Position numbers and translations under genes: made by a program
Assembly: GCA_017746715.1 (NCBI GenBank)
Contig: JAGHZQ010000024.1
Location: 162,329 to 226,328, forward strand
DNA length: 64,000 bases
Origin: Cyanobacteria bacterium SBLK
GTDB lineage: Bacteria; Cyanobacteriota; Cyanobacteriia; Cyanobacteriales; Spirulinaceae
Direction of reading: 5' to 3'
Notes under the pieces: model-generated
What the model saw: only the letters and a program-made list of their open reading frames with translations
What the model was told of the DNA's origin: nothing
The model's database searches: none
Part shown: positions 8,384-17,194 of the stretch, piece by piece
Layout of the letters: each line of letters begins with the position of its first letter
How positions within the stretch are numbered: position 1 is the first letter of the stretch

Positions 8384-9496
8384 ATGGATTGGTGGCGAAA
8401 ACTCAGAAAAAATCCTCTCGCTCGCGCGGGGGCAATTATACTGCTTATTTTTTATCTTACGGCAATTTTTGCAGATTTTATTGCTCCCTATAATCCTTAT
8501 GATTTTCAACGGGATGGCTCTCTTTTACCCCCTACGCAAATTCACTGGCAAAATTCTGAGGGACAATTTATCGGACCCCACGTTTATCCGATCGCTCAAG
8601 GACCGACAGATATCGAAACCGGCGATCGCGAACTCTTCGTCGATCGCTCCCAACCCTCTCCCGTACGCCTTTTCGTCCGAGGAGACGAATACAATCTTTT
8701 TCAAGTCAAACTTCCTCTACCGCCGAGATTTGAGGATACGACCATTATTCCAGGCATCCCCCTAAATATTCACTTATTCGGTGCGGTGGGACCCGGCAAA
8801 ATCAATATTTTAGGAACTGACGAAAAAGGACGGGATCAATTCAGCCGCCTCCTATTTGGGGGAAGAATTAGTCTCAGTATCGGTTTGGTGGGCATTGCCA
8901 TTTCTTTTCCCTTGGGAATGTTGGTCGGCGGCATCTCTGGCTATTTTGGGGGTTGGTGGGATGCGTTGTTAATGCGTTTTGTGGAAGTTTTAATGACGAT
9001 TCCCACCCTTTATTTATTGGTCGCTCTAGCTGCTATTTTGCCTCCCGGATTAACCAGTACCCAACGTTTTTTACTCATTGTTACGATTACTTCTTTTGTC
9101 AGTTGGGCCGGACTGGCTCGCGTCATTCGCGGACAAGTGCTATCCCTCAAGGAACGAGAATTTATCGATGCGGCACGGGCGATCGGGGCCAATCCGTTTT
9201 ATATTATCGTTCGCCACGTTCTCCCTCAAACGGCTACTTATATTGTTATTTCAGCGACGTTATCCATTCCCAGTTTTATCGTGGCGGAATCCGTTCTCAG
9301 TATTATTGGTTTGGGCATCCAAGAACCCGATCCCTCTTGGGGAAATTTACTTTCTGTTGCCACCAATGCTTCCATTTTGGTATTGCAGCCTTGGTTAATT
9401 TTGTCACCTTCCATATTGGTGATTCTAACGGTATTGGCATTTAATCTTTTGGGAGATGGTTTGCGGGATGCTCTCGATCCGCGCAGTTTGCGGTGA
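8384..9496 (+). CDS. OppC/DppC-type ABC transporter permease
   Basis: A 370-residue inner-membrane permease of the peptide/nickel ABC family. The N-terminus LRKNPLARAGAIILLIFYLT is the OppC N-terminal motif and first membrane helix. A long periplasmic loop (about 45-140) follows, then LGTDEKGRDQFSRLLFG and five further membrane helices. The EAA loop that contacts the ATPase is EFIDAARAIGANPFYIIVRH. No partner OppB, ATPase or binding protein is adjacent, so the rest of the transporter must be encoded elsewhere, as is usual in cyanobacteria. It converges on the PATAN-REC gene. Confidence 0.9.
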   Translation: MDWWRKLRKNPLARAGAIILLIFYLTAIFADFIAPYNPYDFQRDGSLLPPTQIHWQNSEGQFIGPHVYPIAQGPTDIETGDRELFVDRSQPSPVRLFVRGDEYNLFQVKLPLPPRFEDTTIIPGIPLNIHLFGAVGPGKINILGTDEKGRDQFSRLLFGGRISLSIGLVGIAISFPLGMLVGGISGYFGGWWDALLMRFVEVLMTIPTLYLLVALAAILPPGLTSTQRFLLIVTITSFVSWAGLARVIRGQVLSLKEREFIDAARAIGANPFYIIVRHVLPQTATYIVISATLSIPSFIVAESVLSIIGLGIQEPDPSWGNLLSVATNASILVLQPWLILSPSILVILTVLAFNLLGDGLRDALDPRSLR

Positions 9497-9531
9497 GGAA
9501 AGAGAAGAGAGTCAAGAGTAAAAAGTCAGAA

Positions 9532-10770
9532 TTAGGTGTTTGCCATTGCAAGTTGGGAATTCTCCCGGACTGCATTAAGGGCACGCGTGGCAAGCGCTCG
9601 GGAATTGGCTGCGGGAATCTCGTTGGATCGAGTATTGTCGGGATTAAGGTATTTTTCAAGTAATTTTCGGAGTTGTTCCCGTTCGATGGGCTTGAGGAGA
9701 AGGTCATTCGCACCAACCATTTTCCCTCGGACGCGATCGACAAGGCCTTTGCTACCCGTCATTAAAATCGTTGGCGTTTCTTGCAAAGAAGGAACGCGAC
9801 GCAAGTGAGAACAGAGCTCGTAACCATTCATAACCGGCATGACCAAATCCATGAGAATGAGGTCGGGGGTGTACTGCATGAGTTCGGGCAGTGCTCTAAC
9901 AGGATCGCTAATACTCATGCAGCGATAACCGAGTTGTTCCAAGAGTTCTTCGACTCGATAGCAGGTTTGAGCACTATCATCAACGCAGGCTACGAGAGGA
10001 CGAGAGGTAAGAGCTGAGGAAGTAGAAGCAACCTGAGTTGTAAAGGGGGCGGGTAAATCTCCGATCGCCTGCCACAAAATCGCTTTCTGTTGAAGGTAGT
10101 AGCCTAACAGACGAACGGCAGCCGCAAAGGATTGTTTTCTCATGGCTGCCAGATCCCAAAAACTGCGCTTGCCATTGAGAAGGGGTTTGAGGTTGAGCAA
10201 ACTCGTCCCTCCCGATTGGATTAACTCGTCAGAAAGTTGCAATGAAGGGGCGAGATCGGCATATTTGCAGTTTAAACCGAGGCTGCACCAATCGGCTTGC
10301 AATTTTTGGACTTCTTTGAAAAGCGGTTTAACGGTCGTTGCAGGTAAAGAGAGTTCGGGATTGGCGATTTTGGCGAGTTTCCAGCCCGATTGCCATTGTC
10401 CTTTTACGTGTTTCTCCGCAGCGATCGCGAATAAAATTTCTCTGAGAACGGCTTGCACGATTGCTCTCCCTTTCACTGGGTTTAAGTGTTGCTGGCTGAC
10501 TTCTTGGAGGAGATAGTAATATTCCCAAGGCGTTCGAATTGCGGTAGGGGTAAAACCTACGTGTATTCTTCCCTCATTTTCTCGGATGGCGCGTTTCCAC
10601 CGACGAATTCGGAATTGGCGATCGACCGCATAGGCAATTTGACCGCGATGGAAAAAGAACTGCCATTGCTTTTTGCCAGAGGTGAAAGTTAATTGTCCCG
10701 TGGCTTGTTTTTGATAAAGGTTGACAATGGTTTGATAGAGTTTAACTAGAGTTGGAGTAGAGGCAGCCAT
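9532..10770 (-). CDS. PatA-family response regulator (PATAN + REC)
   Basis: About 412 residues. I place the start at the ATG 10770-10768, because AGGAAGAG precedes it closely; an ORF extension to 10821 exists. The N-terminal half is a PATAN/DUF4388 domain (GQLTFTSGKKQWQFFFHRGQIAYA). The C-terminal receiver domain has the acidic pair in CVDDS, the phosphoacceptor Asp in LILMDLVMPVMNGYEL, the TG in ILMTGS and the Lys in LLKPIE. Members of this family (PatA, and PixG/PilG-like proteins) act in heterocyst patterning, phototaxis and other multicellular behaviours. No cognate kinase is adjacent. About 30 residues trail the REC domain. Confidence 0.85.
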   Translation of the reverse strand: MAASTPTLVKLYQTIVNLYQKQATGQLTFTSGKKQWQFFFHRGQIAYAVDRQFRIRRWKRAIRENEGRIHVGFTPTAIRTPWEYYYLLQEVSQQHLNPVKGRAIVQAVLREILFAIAAEKHVKGQWQSGWKLAKIANPELSLPATTVKPLFKEVQKLQADWCSLGLNCKYADLAPSLQLSDELIQSGGTSLLNLKPLLNGKRSFWDLAAMRKQSFAAAVRLLGYYLQQKAILWQAIGDLPAPFTTQVASTSSALTSRPLVACVDDSAQTCYRVEELLEQLGYRCMSISDPVRALPELMQYTPDLILMDLVMPVMNGYELCSHLRRVPSLQETPTILMTGSKGLVDRVRGKMVGANDLLLKPIEREQLRKLLEKYLNPDNTRSNEIPAANSRALATRALNAVRENSQLAMANT

Positions 10771-11019
10771 ATCTCTTCCTTTACATTTCTTTATATCCTT
10801 GAGAGTAGTATAACCAATCAATGTGAAGAACCTGTGAAAGATTAGAAAAATCCGGGTACCTAAAGGGGTAGACCAATTTAAAAAGATTGAAAGAATAACA
10901 TTTTAAAAAAAACACAAGGATAAGTACACGATTTTACTAAATCTTTTTCTCAAAAAAGAGCGGAATTCCCATCTCTTAACACGACCTCTTTATACTAAGT
11001 GTATATACAGAGAAGAAAA

Positions 11020-11796
11020 TCAAACCGCTAAGGGAAATTCTGTAAGTTTGTCCCGCAATAAATCCATAATTTCATCGACATAGTTATGGAATTTCATTTG
11101 ACGCTTGATTGTATAATCTCGCGTTGCTGGTAAGGAGATTTTTAGTTCTTGTTGAATCGTTCCCGGTCGTGCGGAAAGAACATAAATTCTTTGGGACAAA
11201 AAAACCGCTTCTTCGACATCGTGAGTAATCATTAAGATTGTCGCTTTCGCACGCTGCCAAATTTCTAAAAGAAACTGCTGCATGGTTTCTTTGGTTTGTA
11301 TATCTAACGCGCCAAATGGCTCGTCCATTAATAGTATTTTGGGTTGCGTTGCCAAAGAACGGGCGATCGCGACGCGCTGTTTCATCCCCCCAGAAAGTTC
11401 TTTGGGAAAAGATTTGGCAAATTGAGACAATCCGACAACTTCTAAGTAATAAGAAGCGCGTTCTCGACGATCGTTTTTAGGGATTCCCTGTAACTTCAAG
11501 CCAAATTCAACATTTTTTTGGACGTTCATCCACGGATATAACGTGTAGCGTTGAAAAACCATGCCGCGATCGGATCCGGGCCCCGTAACTTCTACCCCAT
11601 CAACGGTAATATTTCCCGAAGTTGGAAAATCCAAACCCGCAACTAAACGTAATAAAGTGGATTTTCCCGATCCCGAAGCCCCTACCGCACACACCAATTC
11701 TCCCGTTTCAACGTGCATGTTAATATCCTTGAGGGCAACGAGAGTGCCTTCGCGGGTGGGAAAATGTTTGTGAAGTCCATCGATCTGTAAGTGCAT
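11020..11796 (-). CDS. ABC transporter ATPase, NitT/TauT type (guanidine uptake operon)
   Basis: A 258-residue ATPase subunit: Walker [10 protein letters not shown] (about 37-45), signature [15 protein letters not shown], Walker [13 protein letters not shown], switch His in [10 protein letters not shown]. Families SsuB, TauB and NrtD share this layout. It is the last gene of the run that begins with the guanidine riboswitch. The order hydrolase, HypA-like, HypB-like, binding protein, permease, ATPase matches Synechocystis sll1077-sll1082. Energising guanidine import is inferred from that context. The permease lies 33 bp upstream. Confidence 0.88.
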   Translation of the reverse strand: MHLQIDGLHKHFPTREGTLVALKDINMHVETGELVCAVGASGSGKSTLLRLVAGLDFPTSGNITVDGVEVTGPGSDRGMVFQRYTLYPWMNVQKNVEFGLKLQGIPKNDRRERASYYLEVVGLSQFAKSFPKELSGGMKQRVAIARSLATQPKILLMDEPFGALDIQTKETMQQFLLEIWQRAKATILMITHDVEEAVFLSQRIYVLSARPGTIQQELKISLPATRDYTIKRQMKFHNYVDEIMDLLRDKLTEFPLAV

Positions 11797-11829
11797 TGTC
11801 TATTGCCTCATAAAAACTGCAAATTCAAT

Positions 11830-12651
11830 TCAATCGAAAGCCCATTTACAGCGCGATCGCAAAATCCAGCGAAAGAATAAATCGATCGCAAAACCAATTA
11901 AACCCAAGACAATCAAACAAGCAAAAATCTCATCGGTTTTGATAAATTTACGCGCTAATTCAATTCGCTTACCCAATCCTTCACTAGCGGCAATTAATTC
12001 CGCAACCACGACCAGATTCCAAGAAGCTGCAATATTTACGCGAAACGCATCGAGAATATTGGGAATAACGTGGGGGGTAATCACTTTAAAAAGAACTTGC
12101 CTGCGATCGCCCCCGAGGGTATAGGTCATTTCAATCAAATCTTTAGGCACGAATTTAACGGCATCCATTATCATCAACGTATTAAAAAAGACCGTACCGA
12201 TGAAAATCAAAGCAATTTTTGGAGCCTCATCAATCCCTAAATAAATGATCAAAAGGGGGATAAAAGCCGGAGCCGGCATATAGCGAACGATGCCGATAAT
12301 CGGTTCAAAAAGAGCGCGAATGCTGGCAAATGTACCCATTGCTACCCCTAAAGGTGCGGCAACAATTGCCGCTAATAAAAATCCACCGGTGACGCGAAAA
12401 ACGCTGGCGGTTGTATCTTGAATGAGAAACCCTTTTTGCCAAAGACCAAACAAAGCTGAACCGACTTGCATTGGAGAAGGTAAAAACCGAGGATGAACGA
12501 TTCCAGAAAGAGAAAGCAGCCACCACAAACAAAAAGGAACGAGAATTGATAATCCCATCAAAGTCCAAGTTAGGGGTTGGGGAATATCTTCAGCAATGCG
12601 CCAGAAAACAGTCGGTTTGAGAATTCTGGGGGGTAGATCGAGAGGTTTCAT
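11830..12651 (-). CDS. ABC transporter permease, NitT/TauT type (guanidine uptake operon)
   Basis: A 273-residue membrane subunit with about six hydrophobic helices. The BPD_transp_1 EAA-like loop is EMTYTLGGDRRQVLFKVITPHV. It belongs with the SsuC/TauC/NrtB permeases. It sits between the binding protein and the ATPase on the same strand. The ATG at 12651 lies just downstream of a heptanucleotide repeat (TTGGTTA on the plus strand). Confidence 0.88.
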   Translation of the reverse strand: MKPLDLPPRILKPTVFWRIAEDIPQPLTWTLMGLSILVPFCLWWLLSLSGIVHPRFLPSPMQVGSALFGLWQKGFLIQDTTASVFRVTGGFLLAAIVAAPLGVAMGTFASIRALFEPIIGIVRYMPAPAFIPLLIIYLGIDEAPKIALIFIGTVFFNTLMIMDAVKFVPKDLIEMTYTLGGDRRQVLFKVITPHVIPNILDAFRVNIAASWNLVVVAELIAASEGLGKRIELARKFIKTDEIFACLIVLGLIGFAIDLFFRWILRSRCKWAFD

Positions 12652-12663
12652 TAATTTTGTTGT

Positions 12664-12692
12664 TGGTTATTGGTTATTGGTTATTGGTTATT
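12664..12692. repeat. Heptanucleotide tandem repeat TTGGTTA
   Basis: Four head-to-tail copies of TTGGTTA (TAACCAA on the coding strand) lie a few bases upstream of the permease start. It is a short tandem repeat like those before minD and the OppC permease. Confidence 0.75.
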
Positions 12693-12733
12693 AGAAAAAA
12701 TGAAGAACGCAAGGAGACAGATTAAGCATGAAT

Positions 12734-12787
12734 CTCCCCCATCTCCCGATGCTTCCGACGCTCCCCCATCTCCCGATGCTTCCGACG
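12734..12787. repeat. Two exact tandem copies of a 27-bp C-rich unit
   Basis: Positions 12734-12760 and 12761-12787 are identical 27-mers beginning CTCCCCCATCTCCCGATGCT. The unit lies between the binding-protein stop and the permease start. Partial relatives in opposite orientation occur at about 19637-19672 (GCGTCGGGAG, GAGCATCGGGAG), so the motif is dispersed. Confidence 0.8.
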
Positions 12788-12800
12788 CTTCCCCATTTCC

Positions 12801-13847
12801 CTATTCCAGACTTTCTGCGTAGGCTTTAACAAAGCGATCGTCAAAAATCTTATCTAAGGGTGGAGCTTCTTCAATAAAACCAACGCCTATCATAAATTCA
12901 GCCATTTTTTCTGCAGCATAAGGCATATGTTTCATGCTATTACCCGGGCTAAAGGCTTCTAGGTTTTCCTCAATCGTAAAAATGTGCGTTCCTTCTTTAA
13001 GTTTTTGTAATTCTACAACGGAAACATTGGCACGCTTAGCCATAATTTCATCAGCGCGATCGGGATTTTTTTCCATGAATTCCAGGATGTCAAACCAAGT
13101 ATTAACTAAGGCTTGAACGTCATCGGGGCGTTCGTCAATCAATTTTTGGGTGACGACGAGAAGATCGGGAATCGCTCCGGGAAATTCTTTAGAAGAAATC
13201 AGCTCTTTTGAGCCTTCTCGTTCTAACGCAATGAGCCAAAAAGGCGGAAATGCACCCACGGCATCAACATTTCCATTCACAAAAGCGGCGGCCGCATCTC
13301 CCGTATCCATACCAACAATTTCGACATCATCGCGAGACATTCCTTTGTCTTCTAAAGCAAGACTGAGCAGGAAGTCATCGACAACCCCTTCTTCGACCGC
13401 AACCTTTTTACCTTTTAAATCTTCAATCGAATTGATTTCTTGAGAAACAATAATTTTGTCATTGCCAGCAGAGTTATCATTAACCAAAACAACAACCTCT
13501 CCATTTACTGCATCGGCAGCAAAAGAAATCGTATCGTTGAGAGTCTGACAGTTGGCATCTAATTTCCCGGCGGCCAAACTTTCCATCGAGGCGAGATAAC
13601 TATCGAACCATTGCAATTTAACATTGACATTATTGGCCTCGAATAAACCTTCCTCTTCCGCGATCGCCCAAGGCCACCAACCCGCCCAAGTACTGTATCC
13701 TAAGACGATCGCTTCGGTATCTTCGGTATTGCTTTTCGTGCTGGTTTCATCTGCGGGGGTTTCGGGTGTATTTTGAGTGCAACTTATCGTGACAATCAAG
13801 CTGGCGAGAAAGACGGCTAATAATGAGAGAATTTGACGGCGCTTCAT
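12801..13847 (-). CDS. ABC transporter substrate-binding lipoprotein (guanidine uptake operon)
   Basis: A 348-residue periplasmic binding protein. The signal peptide ends in a lipobox (LIVTISC, Cys about 23), followed by a Thr/Glu-rich linker (24-45) and an NMT1/SsuA-like fold beginning IVLGYSTWAGWWPWAIAEE. It contains the family's DFLL and GAFPPFWLIALE segments. AAGGAGCGATT precedes the ATG. Position matches Synechocystis sll1080 in the guanidine hydrolase cluster, so guanidine is the likely ligand (inference from synteny and the riboswitch, not from visible binding residues). Older annotations would read nitrate, taurine or sulfonate. Confidence 0.87.
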   Translation of the reverse strand: MKRRQILSLLAVFLASLIVTISCTQNTPETPADETSTKSNTEDTEAIVLGYSTWAGWWPWAIAEEEGLFEANNVNVKLQWFDSYLASMESLAAGKLDANCQTLNDTISFAADAVNGEVVVLVNDNSAGNDKIIVSQEINSIEDLKGKKVAVEEGVVDDFLLSLALEDKGMSRDDVEIVGMDTGDAAAAFVNGNVDAVGAFPPFWLIALEREGSKELISSKEFPGAIPDLLVVTQKLIDERPDDVQALVNTWFDILEFMEKNPDRADEIMAKRANVSVVELQKLKEGTHIFTIEENLEAFSPGNSMKHMPYAAEKMAEFMIGVGFIEEAPPLDKIFDDRFVKAYAESLE

Positions 13848-14304
13848 AATCGCTCCTTGTTAAACTGTTTTTGCTAAAGTTGCGATCGCATCCAATGAAC
13901 CTTGAGAAAAGAGGCGATCGCGTTTGTCTACAATCTGATTAAGTGAGAGTTTATCGAGGGGTTCGGCGATCGCCAGTCCATTTTGACACTGCAATAAAGG
14001 CACGCAAACCCACTAAAGGACTAATTAAAGTCGGAAATCCATCAAAATCACTGTTAAAAATAGAATTGGGAACATAGAGCAGCGTATTATCAATTCCAAA
14101 GGTTGTCGGCATTAAAACGAACAAAACCAAATAAAAGAATCGTAAGGAAGAGAATGACTCCCCAAAACAGTATGGTCTCTGACACGATAGATATTTCACT
14201 CCATTGATAAGGAATTGGCTATTCTTAGCTGGAAAATAGTTAGTGAATTTAAACCCTTCGATCGCTATCTAGAGAGAGTAGATGGTATATACCAATCCAA
14301 TTTT
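13848..14304 (-). pseudogene. Decayed spacer with coding remnant, hypB to binding protein
   Basis: The 457-bp gap in the guanidine operon is not empty. On the minus strand, a frame opening after a TAG near 14005 reads about 47 residues (QCQNGLAIAEPLDKLSLNQI, then ...DRLFSQGSLDAIATLAKTV) and stops just before the binding-protein ribosome site. An 82-residue frame at 14199-13951 precedes it in another phase (SIFNSDFDGFPTLISPLVGL). Together they look like the 3' end of a frameshifted gene. I do not recognise the family. Confidence 0.4.
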
Positions 14305-15036
14305 TTAAACTTCCACTAATAAGGATTTGTTGGAAGTTTTGAGTTGAGATATCACCCAGTTAAACCACATCTCCATTCCCGATCCAGTTTTGGCAGAGAG
14401 GGGAATAATATTGACATGGGGATTGATTTGGCGAACATTGGTTTCGATGCGTTGAATATCGATATCCAAATAGGGTGCTAAATCAATTTTTGTAATCAAT
14501 AAGCAGTCTGCTTCTCGAAACATGACGGGATATTTGAGAGGTTTATCCTCCCCTTCGGTGACGCTGAGAAGAGCTACTTTTGCGTGTTCCCCGACTTCAA
14601 ATTCTGCCGGACAAACTAAATTACCGACATTTTCCACGAATACCAAATCAAACAGAGAGGGATCGTATTGATGTTCGAGAGAATGAATGCCACCGGCGAC
14701 CATTCTCGAGTCTAAATGACACGATCGTCCGGTATTGATGGCAATTACGGGAATGTCATATTTTCGCAGGCGATCGGCATCGAGTTCGGTGGTCATATCG
14801 CCTTCGATAATGGCAATTTTTACATCTTGATTTAATGCCGCGAGAGTCTGTTCTAAAAGTACCGTTTTTCCAGCTCCCGGACTACTCATAACATTCAAAC
14901 AAGTAATATCCCATTCATCAAAGCGATCGCGGTTGCGATCCGCCCCTTCTTGGTTGGCGTGAAGTAAATTAATTTCTAAAGCAGCATCAAAAGTTTGGTG
15001 CATTGTTAATAACTGGTGACTGATATTTGTATTCAA
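14305..15036 (-). CDS. HypB-like nickel-insertion GTPase (guanidine hydrolase maturation)
   Basis: A 243-residue SIMIBI GTPase of the HypB/UreG group: P-loop [12 protein letters not shown] (about 51-62), switch region [19 protein letters not shown], and the guanine motif TKID. HypB normally loads nickel into hydrogenase, but no hydrogenase gene is near. The pairing with a HypA-like gene behind gdmH matches the accessory proteins needed to make active Ni-dependent guanidine hydrolase (Synechocystis Sll1079 type). The 15036 start overlaps the HypA gene by 50 nt; an internal ATG at 15003 would overlap by 17 nt and is equally possible. Confidence 0.88.
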   Translation of the reverse strand: MNTNISHQLLTMHQTFDAALEINLLHANQEGADRNRDRFDEWDITCLNVMSSPGAGKTVLLEQTLAALNQDVKIAIIEGDMTTELDADRLRKYDIPVIAINTGRSCHLDSRMVAGGIHSLEHQYDPSLFDLVFVENVGNLVCPAEFEVGEHAKVALLSVTEGEDKPLKYPVMFREADCLLITKIDLAPYLDIDIQRIETNVRQINPHVNIIPLSAKTGSGMEMWFNWVISQLKTSNKSLLVEV

Positions 15037-15370
15037 TGCGATCGATTTTTAGTTCGCGTCCCGAACGAATTTCTTCCATAGGCGATTGGCAAGTTGGGCA
15101 GGCATATTGCAAGCCGTATTCGGGTTTATATTCTTGCTGGCAAGAGTGACAGAAAGCAATTAATGGGGTTTCTTTGATGTTGAGCTTTACGCCTTCTAAA
15201 AAAGTGTTTTTAGTTTGCGCCATAAAAGCAAATTCTAAACTGGCAGGTTCGACGCAAGTAAATGCCCCAACAATCAGATAAACGGCTTCAATGTCAGGAG
15301 GATCGGGCTGCGATTCCCACCAATCTTTTACTGTCAAGATCAAGGCTTTTGTCATATCTGTTTCGTGCAT
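14987..15370 (-). CDS. HypA-like nickel/zinc metallochaperone (guanidine hydrolase maturation)
   Basis: A 127-residue HypA-family protein. The N-terminal MHETD supplies the His2 used for nickel binding in HypA, and a zinc site is formed by CHSC (about residues 74-77) and CPTC (about 91-94). It lies between gdmH and the HypB-like gene, overlapping the latter. It corresponds by position to Synechocystis Sll1078. Ni delivery to the guanidine hydrolase is established for the homologous system; here it is inferred from synteny. Confidence 0.87.
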   Translation of the reverse strand: MHETDMTKALILTVKDWWESQPDPPDIEAVYLIVGAFTCVEPASLEFAFMAQTKNTFLEGVKLNIKETPLIAFCHSCQQEYKPEYGLQYACPTCQSPMEEIRSGRELKIDRIEYKYQSPVINNAPNF

Positions 15371-15408
15371 TTTTGTTATTTTTTGAGTTACTCTTTAATC
15401 TTTATTTT

Positions 15409-16575
15409 TTACTCCCAGCTAACCAATTCGGGTTGTGCTTCGGGGTGAATATAAGCGGGTTTTCCTTGACGCGGTAATTGTCTCGATAAAACCAAATGCG
15501 CCATTGTATCGCAAATCACGCGAGTTGCCATGAGTGAAGTAATATCGCTAATATCATAAGGTGGGGAAACTTCTACGACTTCTAAACCGCAGACGGGAGC
15601 ATTTTGAACGATTTTTCCGAGCAAATATAAGGCTTCTCGAGGAAGTAAACCGCCGGGTTCGGGCCAGCCGGTACCGGGAACAAAACCCGCATCAATACAA
15701 TCAATATCAAAGCTGATATAAACGCAATCCGTTCCGTCTAATGCTTTCTCCAAAGCAAAATTTACAGCCGCATCTAATCCCATTTCTGTAATATCCGTTA
15801 CCGTGAGAATATTGGTTGCTCGTTCTCGACAAACTTTAACCCCTTGACGAGGAACTTGCCAGCCACCAATACCCAATTGAACTAAATTTTTAGCGGGAGC
15901 ATTCTTCATATTGGTGGCATGAAACCACGGACAAGTGTGCATCCGTTCGTCTAAGTCCGTTTCTTGAGTATCAACGTGACGATCGAAGTGAATAATCCCA
16001 ACTTTTTTATCCCCTAAATGACGGCAAACACCGCGAACGGTCGGAAAACCAATGGAATGATCGCCCCCTAAAATAATCGGAAATGCACCAGAACTAAAAA
16101 CGTGAGCGATGCCTTTAGAAATTTGATCGAAAGACTTTTCGTTATTGGCAGGAATGGTAAAAATATCGCCAACATCGCAGAGGGTTACTTGTTCTCGCAA
16201 ATCGATTCCCAATTCAAAATTATAGGGGGTATAAAGGGCAGAAATTCGACGAATTCCTTGAGGTCCGAAGCGAGTTCCGGGACGATAGGTAGTTCCGGAA
16301 TCGTGAGGAACGCCGATAATCGCAATGTCGTACTCTCCCACTTTTCTCGCATCTTCGAGAAAGGGTGCTTTTAAGAACGTATTAATCCCGGCATAGTGGG
16401 GAAGTTCGCCGCGAGAAAAAGTGGGAATGCTGCGATCGCGGATACTTTCGGCAGCTTCTAAGCCAAATTCTAAGCCTTTTTGGACTTCTTGTTGCCAGCC
16501 GGTAAAGGGCAATTGCGTTTCTTTTTCTAATGCTCGTTGTGCTTCACTGAGATTGTCGTTAGATGGTTCGTTCAT
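15409..16575 (-). CDS. gdmH: Ni-dependent guanidine hydrolase (ureohydrolase family)
   Basis: A 388-residue ureohydrolase converting guanidine to urea and ammonia. The metal ligands are His173 in GGDHSIG, Asp198/His200/Asp202 in HFDRHVDTQ, and Asp290/Asp292 in SFDIDCIDAGF. It carries the ~75-residue N-terminal extension that separates the GdmH (Synechocystis Sll1077) group from ordinary agmatinases. Assignment rests on three facts: the guanidine-I riboswitch directly upstream, the adjacent HypA/HypB-like nickel chaperones, and the NitT-type transporter. It is often annotated agmatinase. Urea produced here would need urease elsewhere in the genome. Confidence 0.9.
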   Translation of the reverse strand: MNEPSNDNLSEAQRALEKETQLPFTGWQQEVQKGLEFGLEAAESIRDRSIPTFSRGELPHYAGINTFLKAPFLEDARKVGEYDIAIIGVPHDSGTTYRPGTRFGPQGIRRISALYTPYNFELGIDLREQVTLCDVGDIFTIPANNEKSFDQISKGIAHVFSSGAFPIILGGDHSIGFPTVRGVCRHLGDKKVGIIHFDRHVDTQETDLDERMHTCPWFHATNMKNAPAKNLVQLGIGGWQVPRQGVKVCRERATNILTVTDITEMGLDAAVNFALEKALDGTDCVYISFDIDCIDAGFVPGTGWPEPGGLLPREALYLLGKIVQNAPVCGLEVVEVSPPYDISDITSLMATRVICDTMAHLVLSRQLPRQGKPAYIHPEAQPELVSWE

Positions 16576-16631
16576 GGGGTAAATTCCCTCTCAAAATAGT
16601 CGATATCAATGCCAAAAACTCGCCAATAAGC

Positions 16632-16685
16632 AAGCCCGAGAGAGTTCTGCAATTTACATCGAAATTGCACTATCTCCCGGGCTTT
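16632..16685 (-). promoter_or_regulatory. Alternative hairpin of the guanidine riboswitch (expression platform)
   Basis: On the minus strand AAGCCCGGGAGATAG pairs with the downstream CTCTCGGGCTT, with an inner stem GCAATTT/AAATTGC. The 5' arm is the conserved 3' end of the aptamer (GCCCGGGAGA), so this hairpin and the ligand-bound aptamer are mutually exclusive. The only U-run, GAGTTTTT, lies about 10 nt downstream, so termination is plausible but not strong. The gdmH ATG is about 55 nt further on. Confidence 0.6.
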
Positions 16686-16794
16686 TATCCCGCCGTGTAG
16701 CCAGCCTCGAAATTTCTAGAACGAGTGTTCGAGCTGGCCTACTTCTCTTGGACCAGTCACGCACAAAAATTTTTCGCGTCGGAACCCTAGAAGT
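16673..16794 (-). promoter_or_regulatory. Guanidine-I (ykkC) riboswitch aptamer
   Basis: Read on the minus strand, the leader contains the ykkC consensus elements in order: CTAGGGTTCCG at the 5' end, GACTGGTCCAAGAGA in the middle, a long stem GTAGGCCAGC/GCTGGCTAC, and ACACGGCGGGATAAAAGCCC with GGGAGA at the 3' end. These are the most conserved blocks of guanidine-I aptamers. It lies about 100 nt upstream of gdmH and should switch the operon on when guanidine binds. Confidence 0.93.
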
Positions 16795-17194
16795 TATTTT
16801 GTCTAATTTTCTAATGGCTTGAAGATATCAAAATCAATTATTTTCTAGTTGTAACAATCGATACTAATTAATGTTACGATTCGTTAATTGTTTCCCTTGA
16901 CTCGATCGCGATCGCGTGGATTCGGATGGACGATTGATTCGCACAAAGCACAGCCTCAAAACCAAAAACTATCGATTACAAGGTTCTCCCGCTTCCCATG
17001 ACATCAAGATAACGCTTATTAAAACAATCGTTATTGCCTTGCCATTGTGGCTTCCTACTACCAAAAGCGATCGCTCTGTCATCTTGACGAGACGGGGATT
17101 CTCCTAAAACTGTAAAAATCCCAAAATCCCAGGTCGGGAGAGACAAGGGTAGCGTACACTAATCCAATGATACAGAGGATATTGAGGTTGATTT
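16795..17194. other. Intergenic region between riboswitch and pgi
   Basis: About 400 bp between divergent transcription units. It should hold the promoter for the riboswitch leader (A+T-rich block 16795-16900) and that of pgi. Around 16980-17106 there is TTCTCCCGCTTCCC and GAGACGGGGATTCTCC, faintly like the ends of the TnpB element at 23610. That may be an old insertion scar. I see no convincing gene. Confidence 0.35.

Noticed and set aside
12734..12787. Start of a CRISPR array or attachment site
   Set aside because: Only two directly adjacent identical 27-mers, no spacers and no integrase; a tandem duplication explains it.
14305..15370. Hydrogenase maturation genes hypA/hypB
   Set aside because: No hydrogenase structural or other hyp genes are nearby; position within the guanidine operon gives a better explanation.
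15409..16575. Agmatinase/arginase annotation of the ureohydrolase
   Set aside because: The guanidine-I riboswitch, the HypA/HypB-like partners and the N-terminal extension fit the guanidine hydrolase group better.
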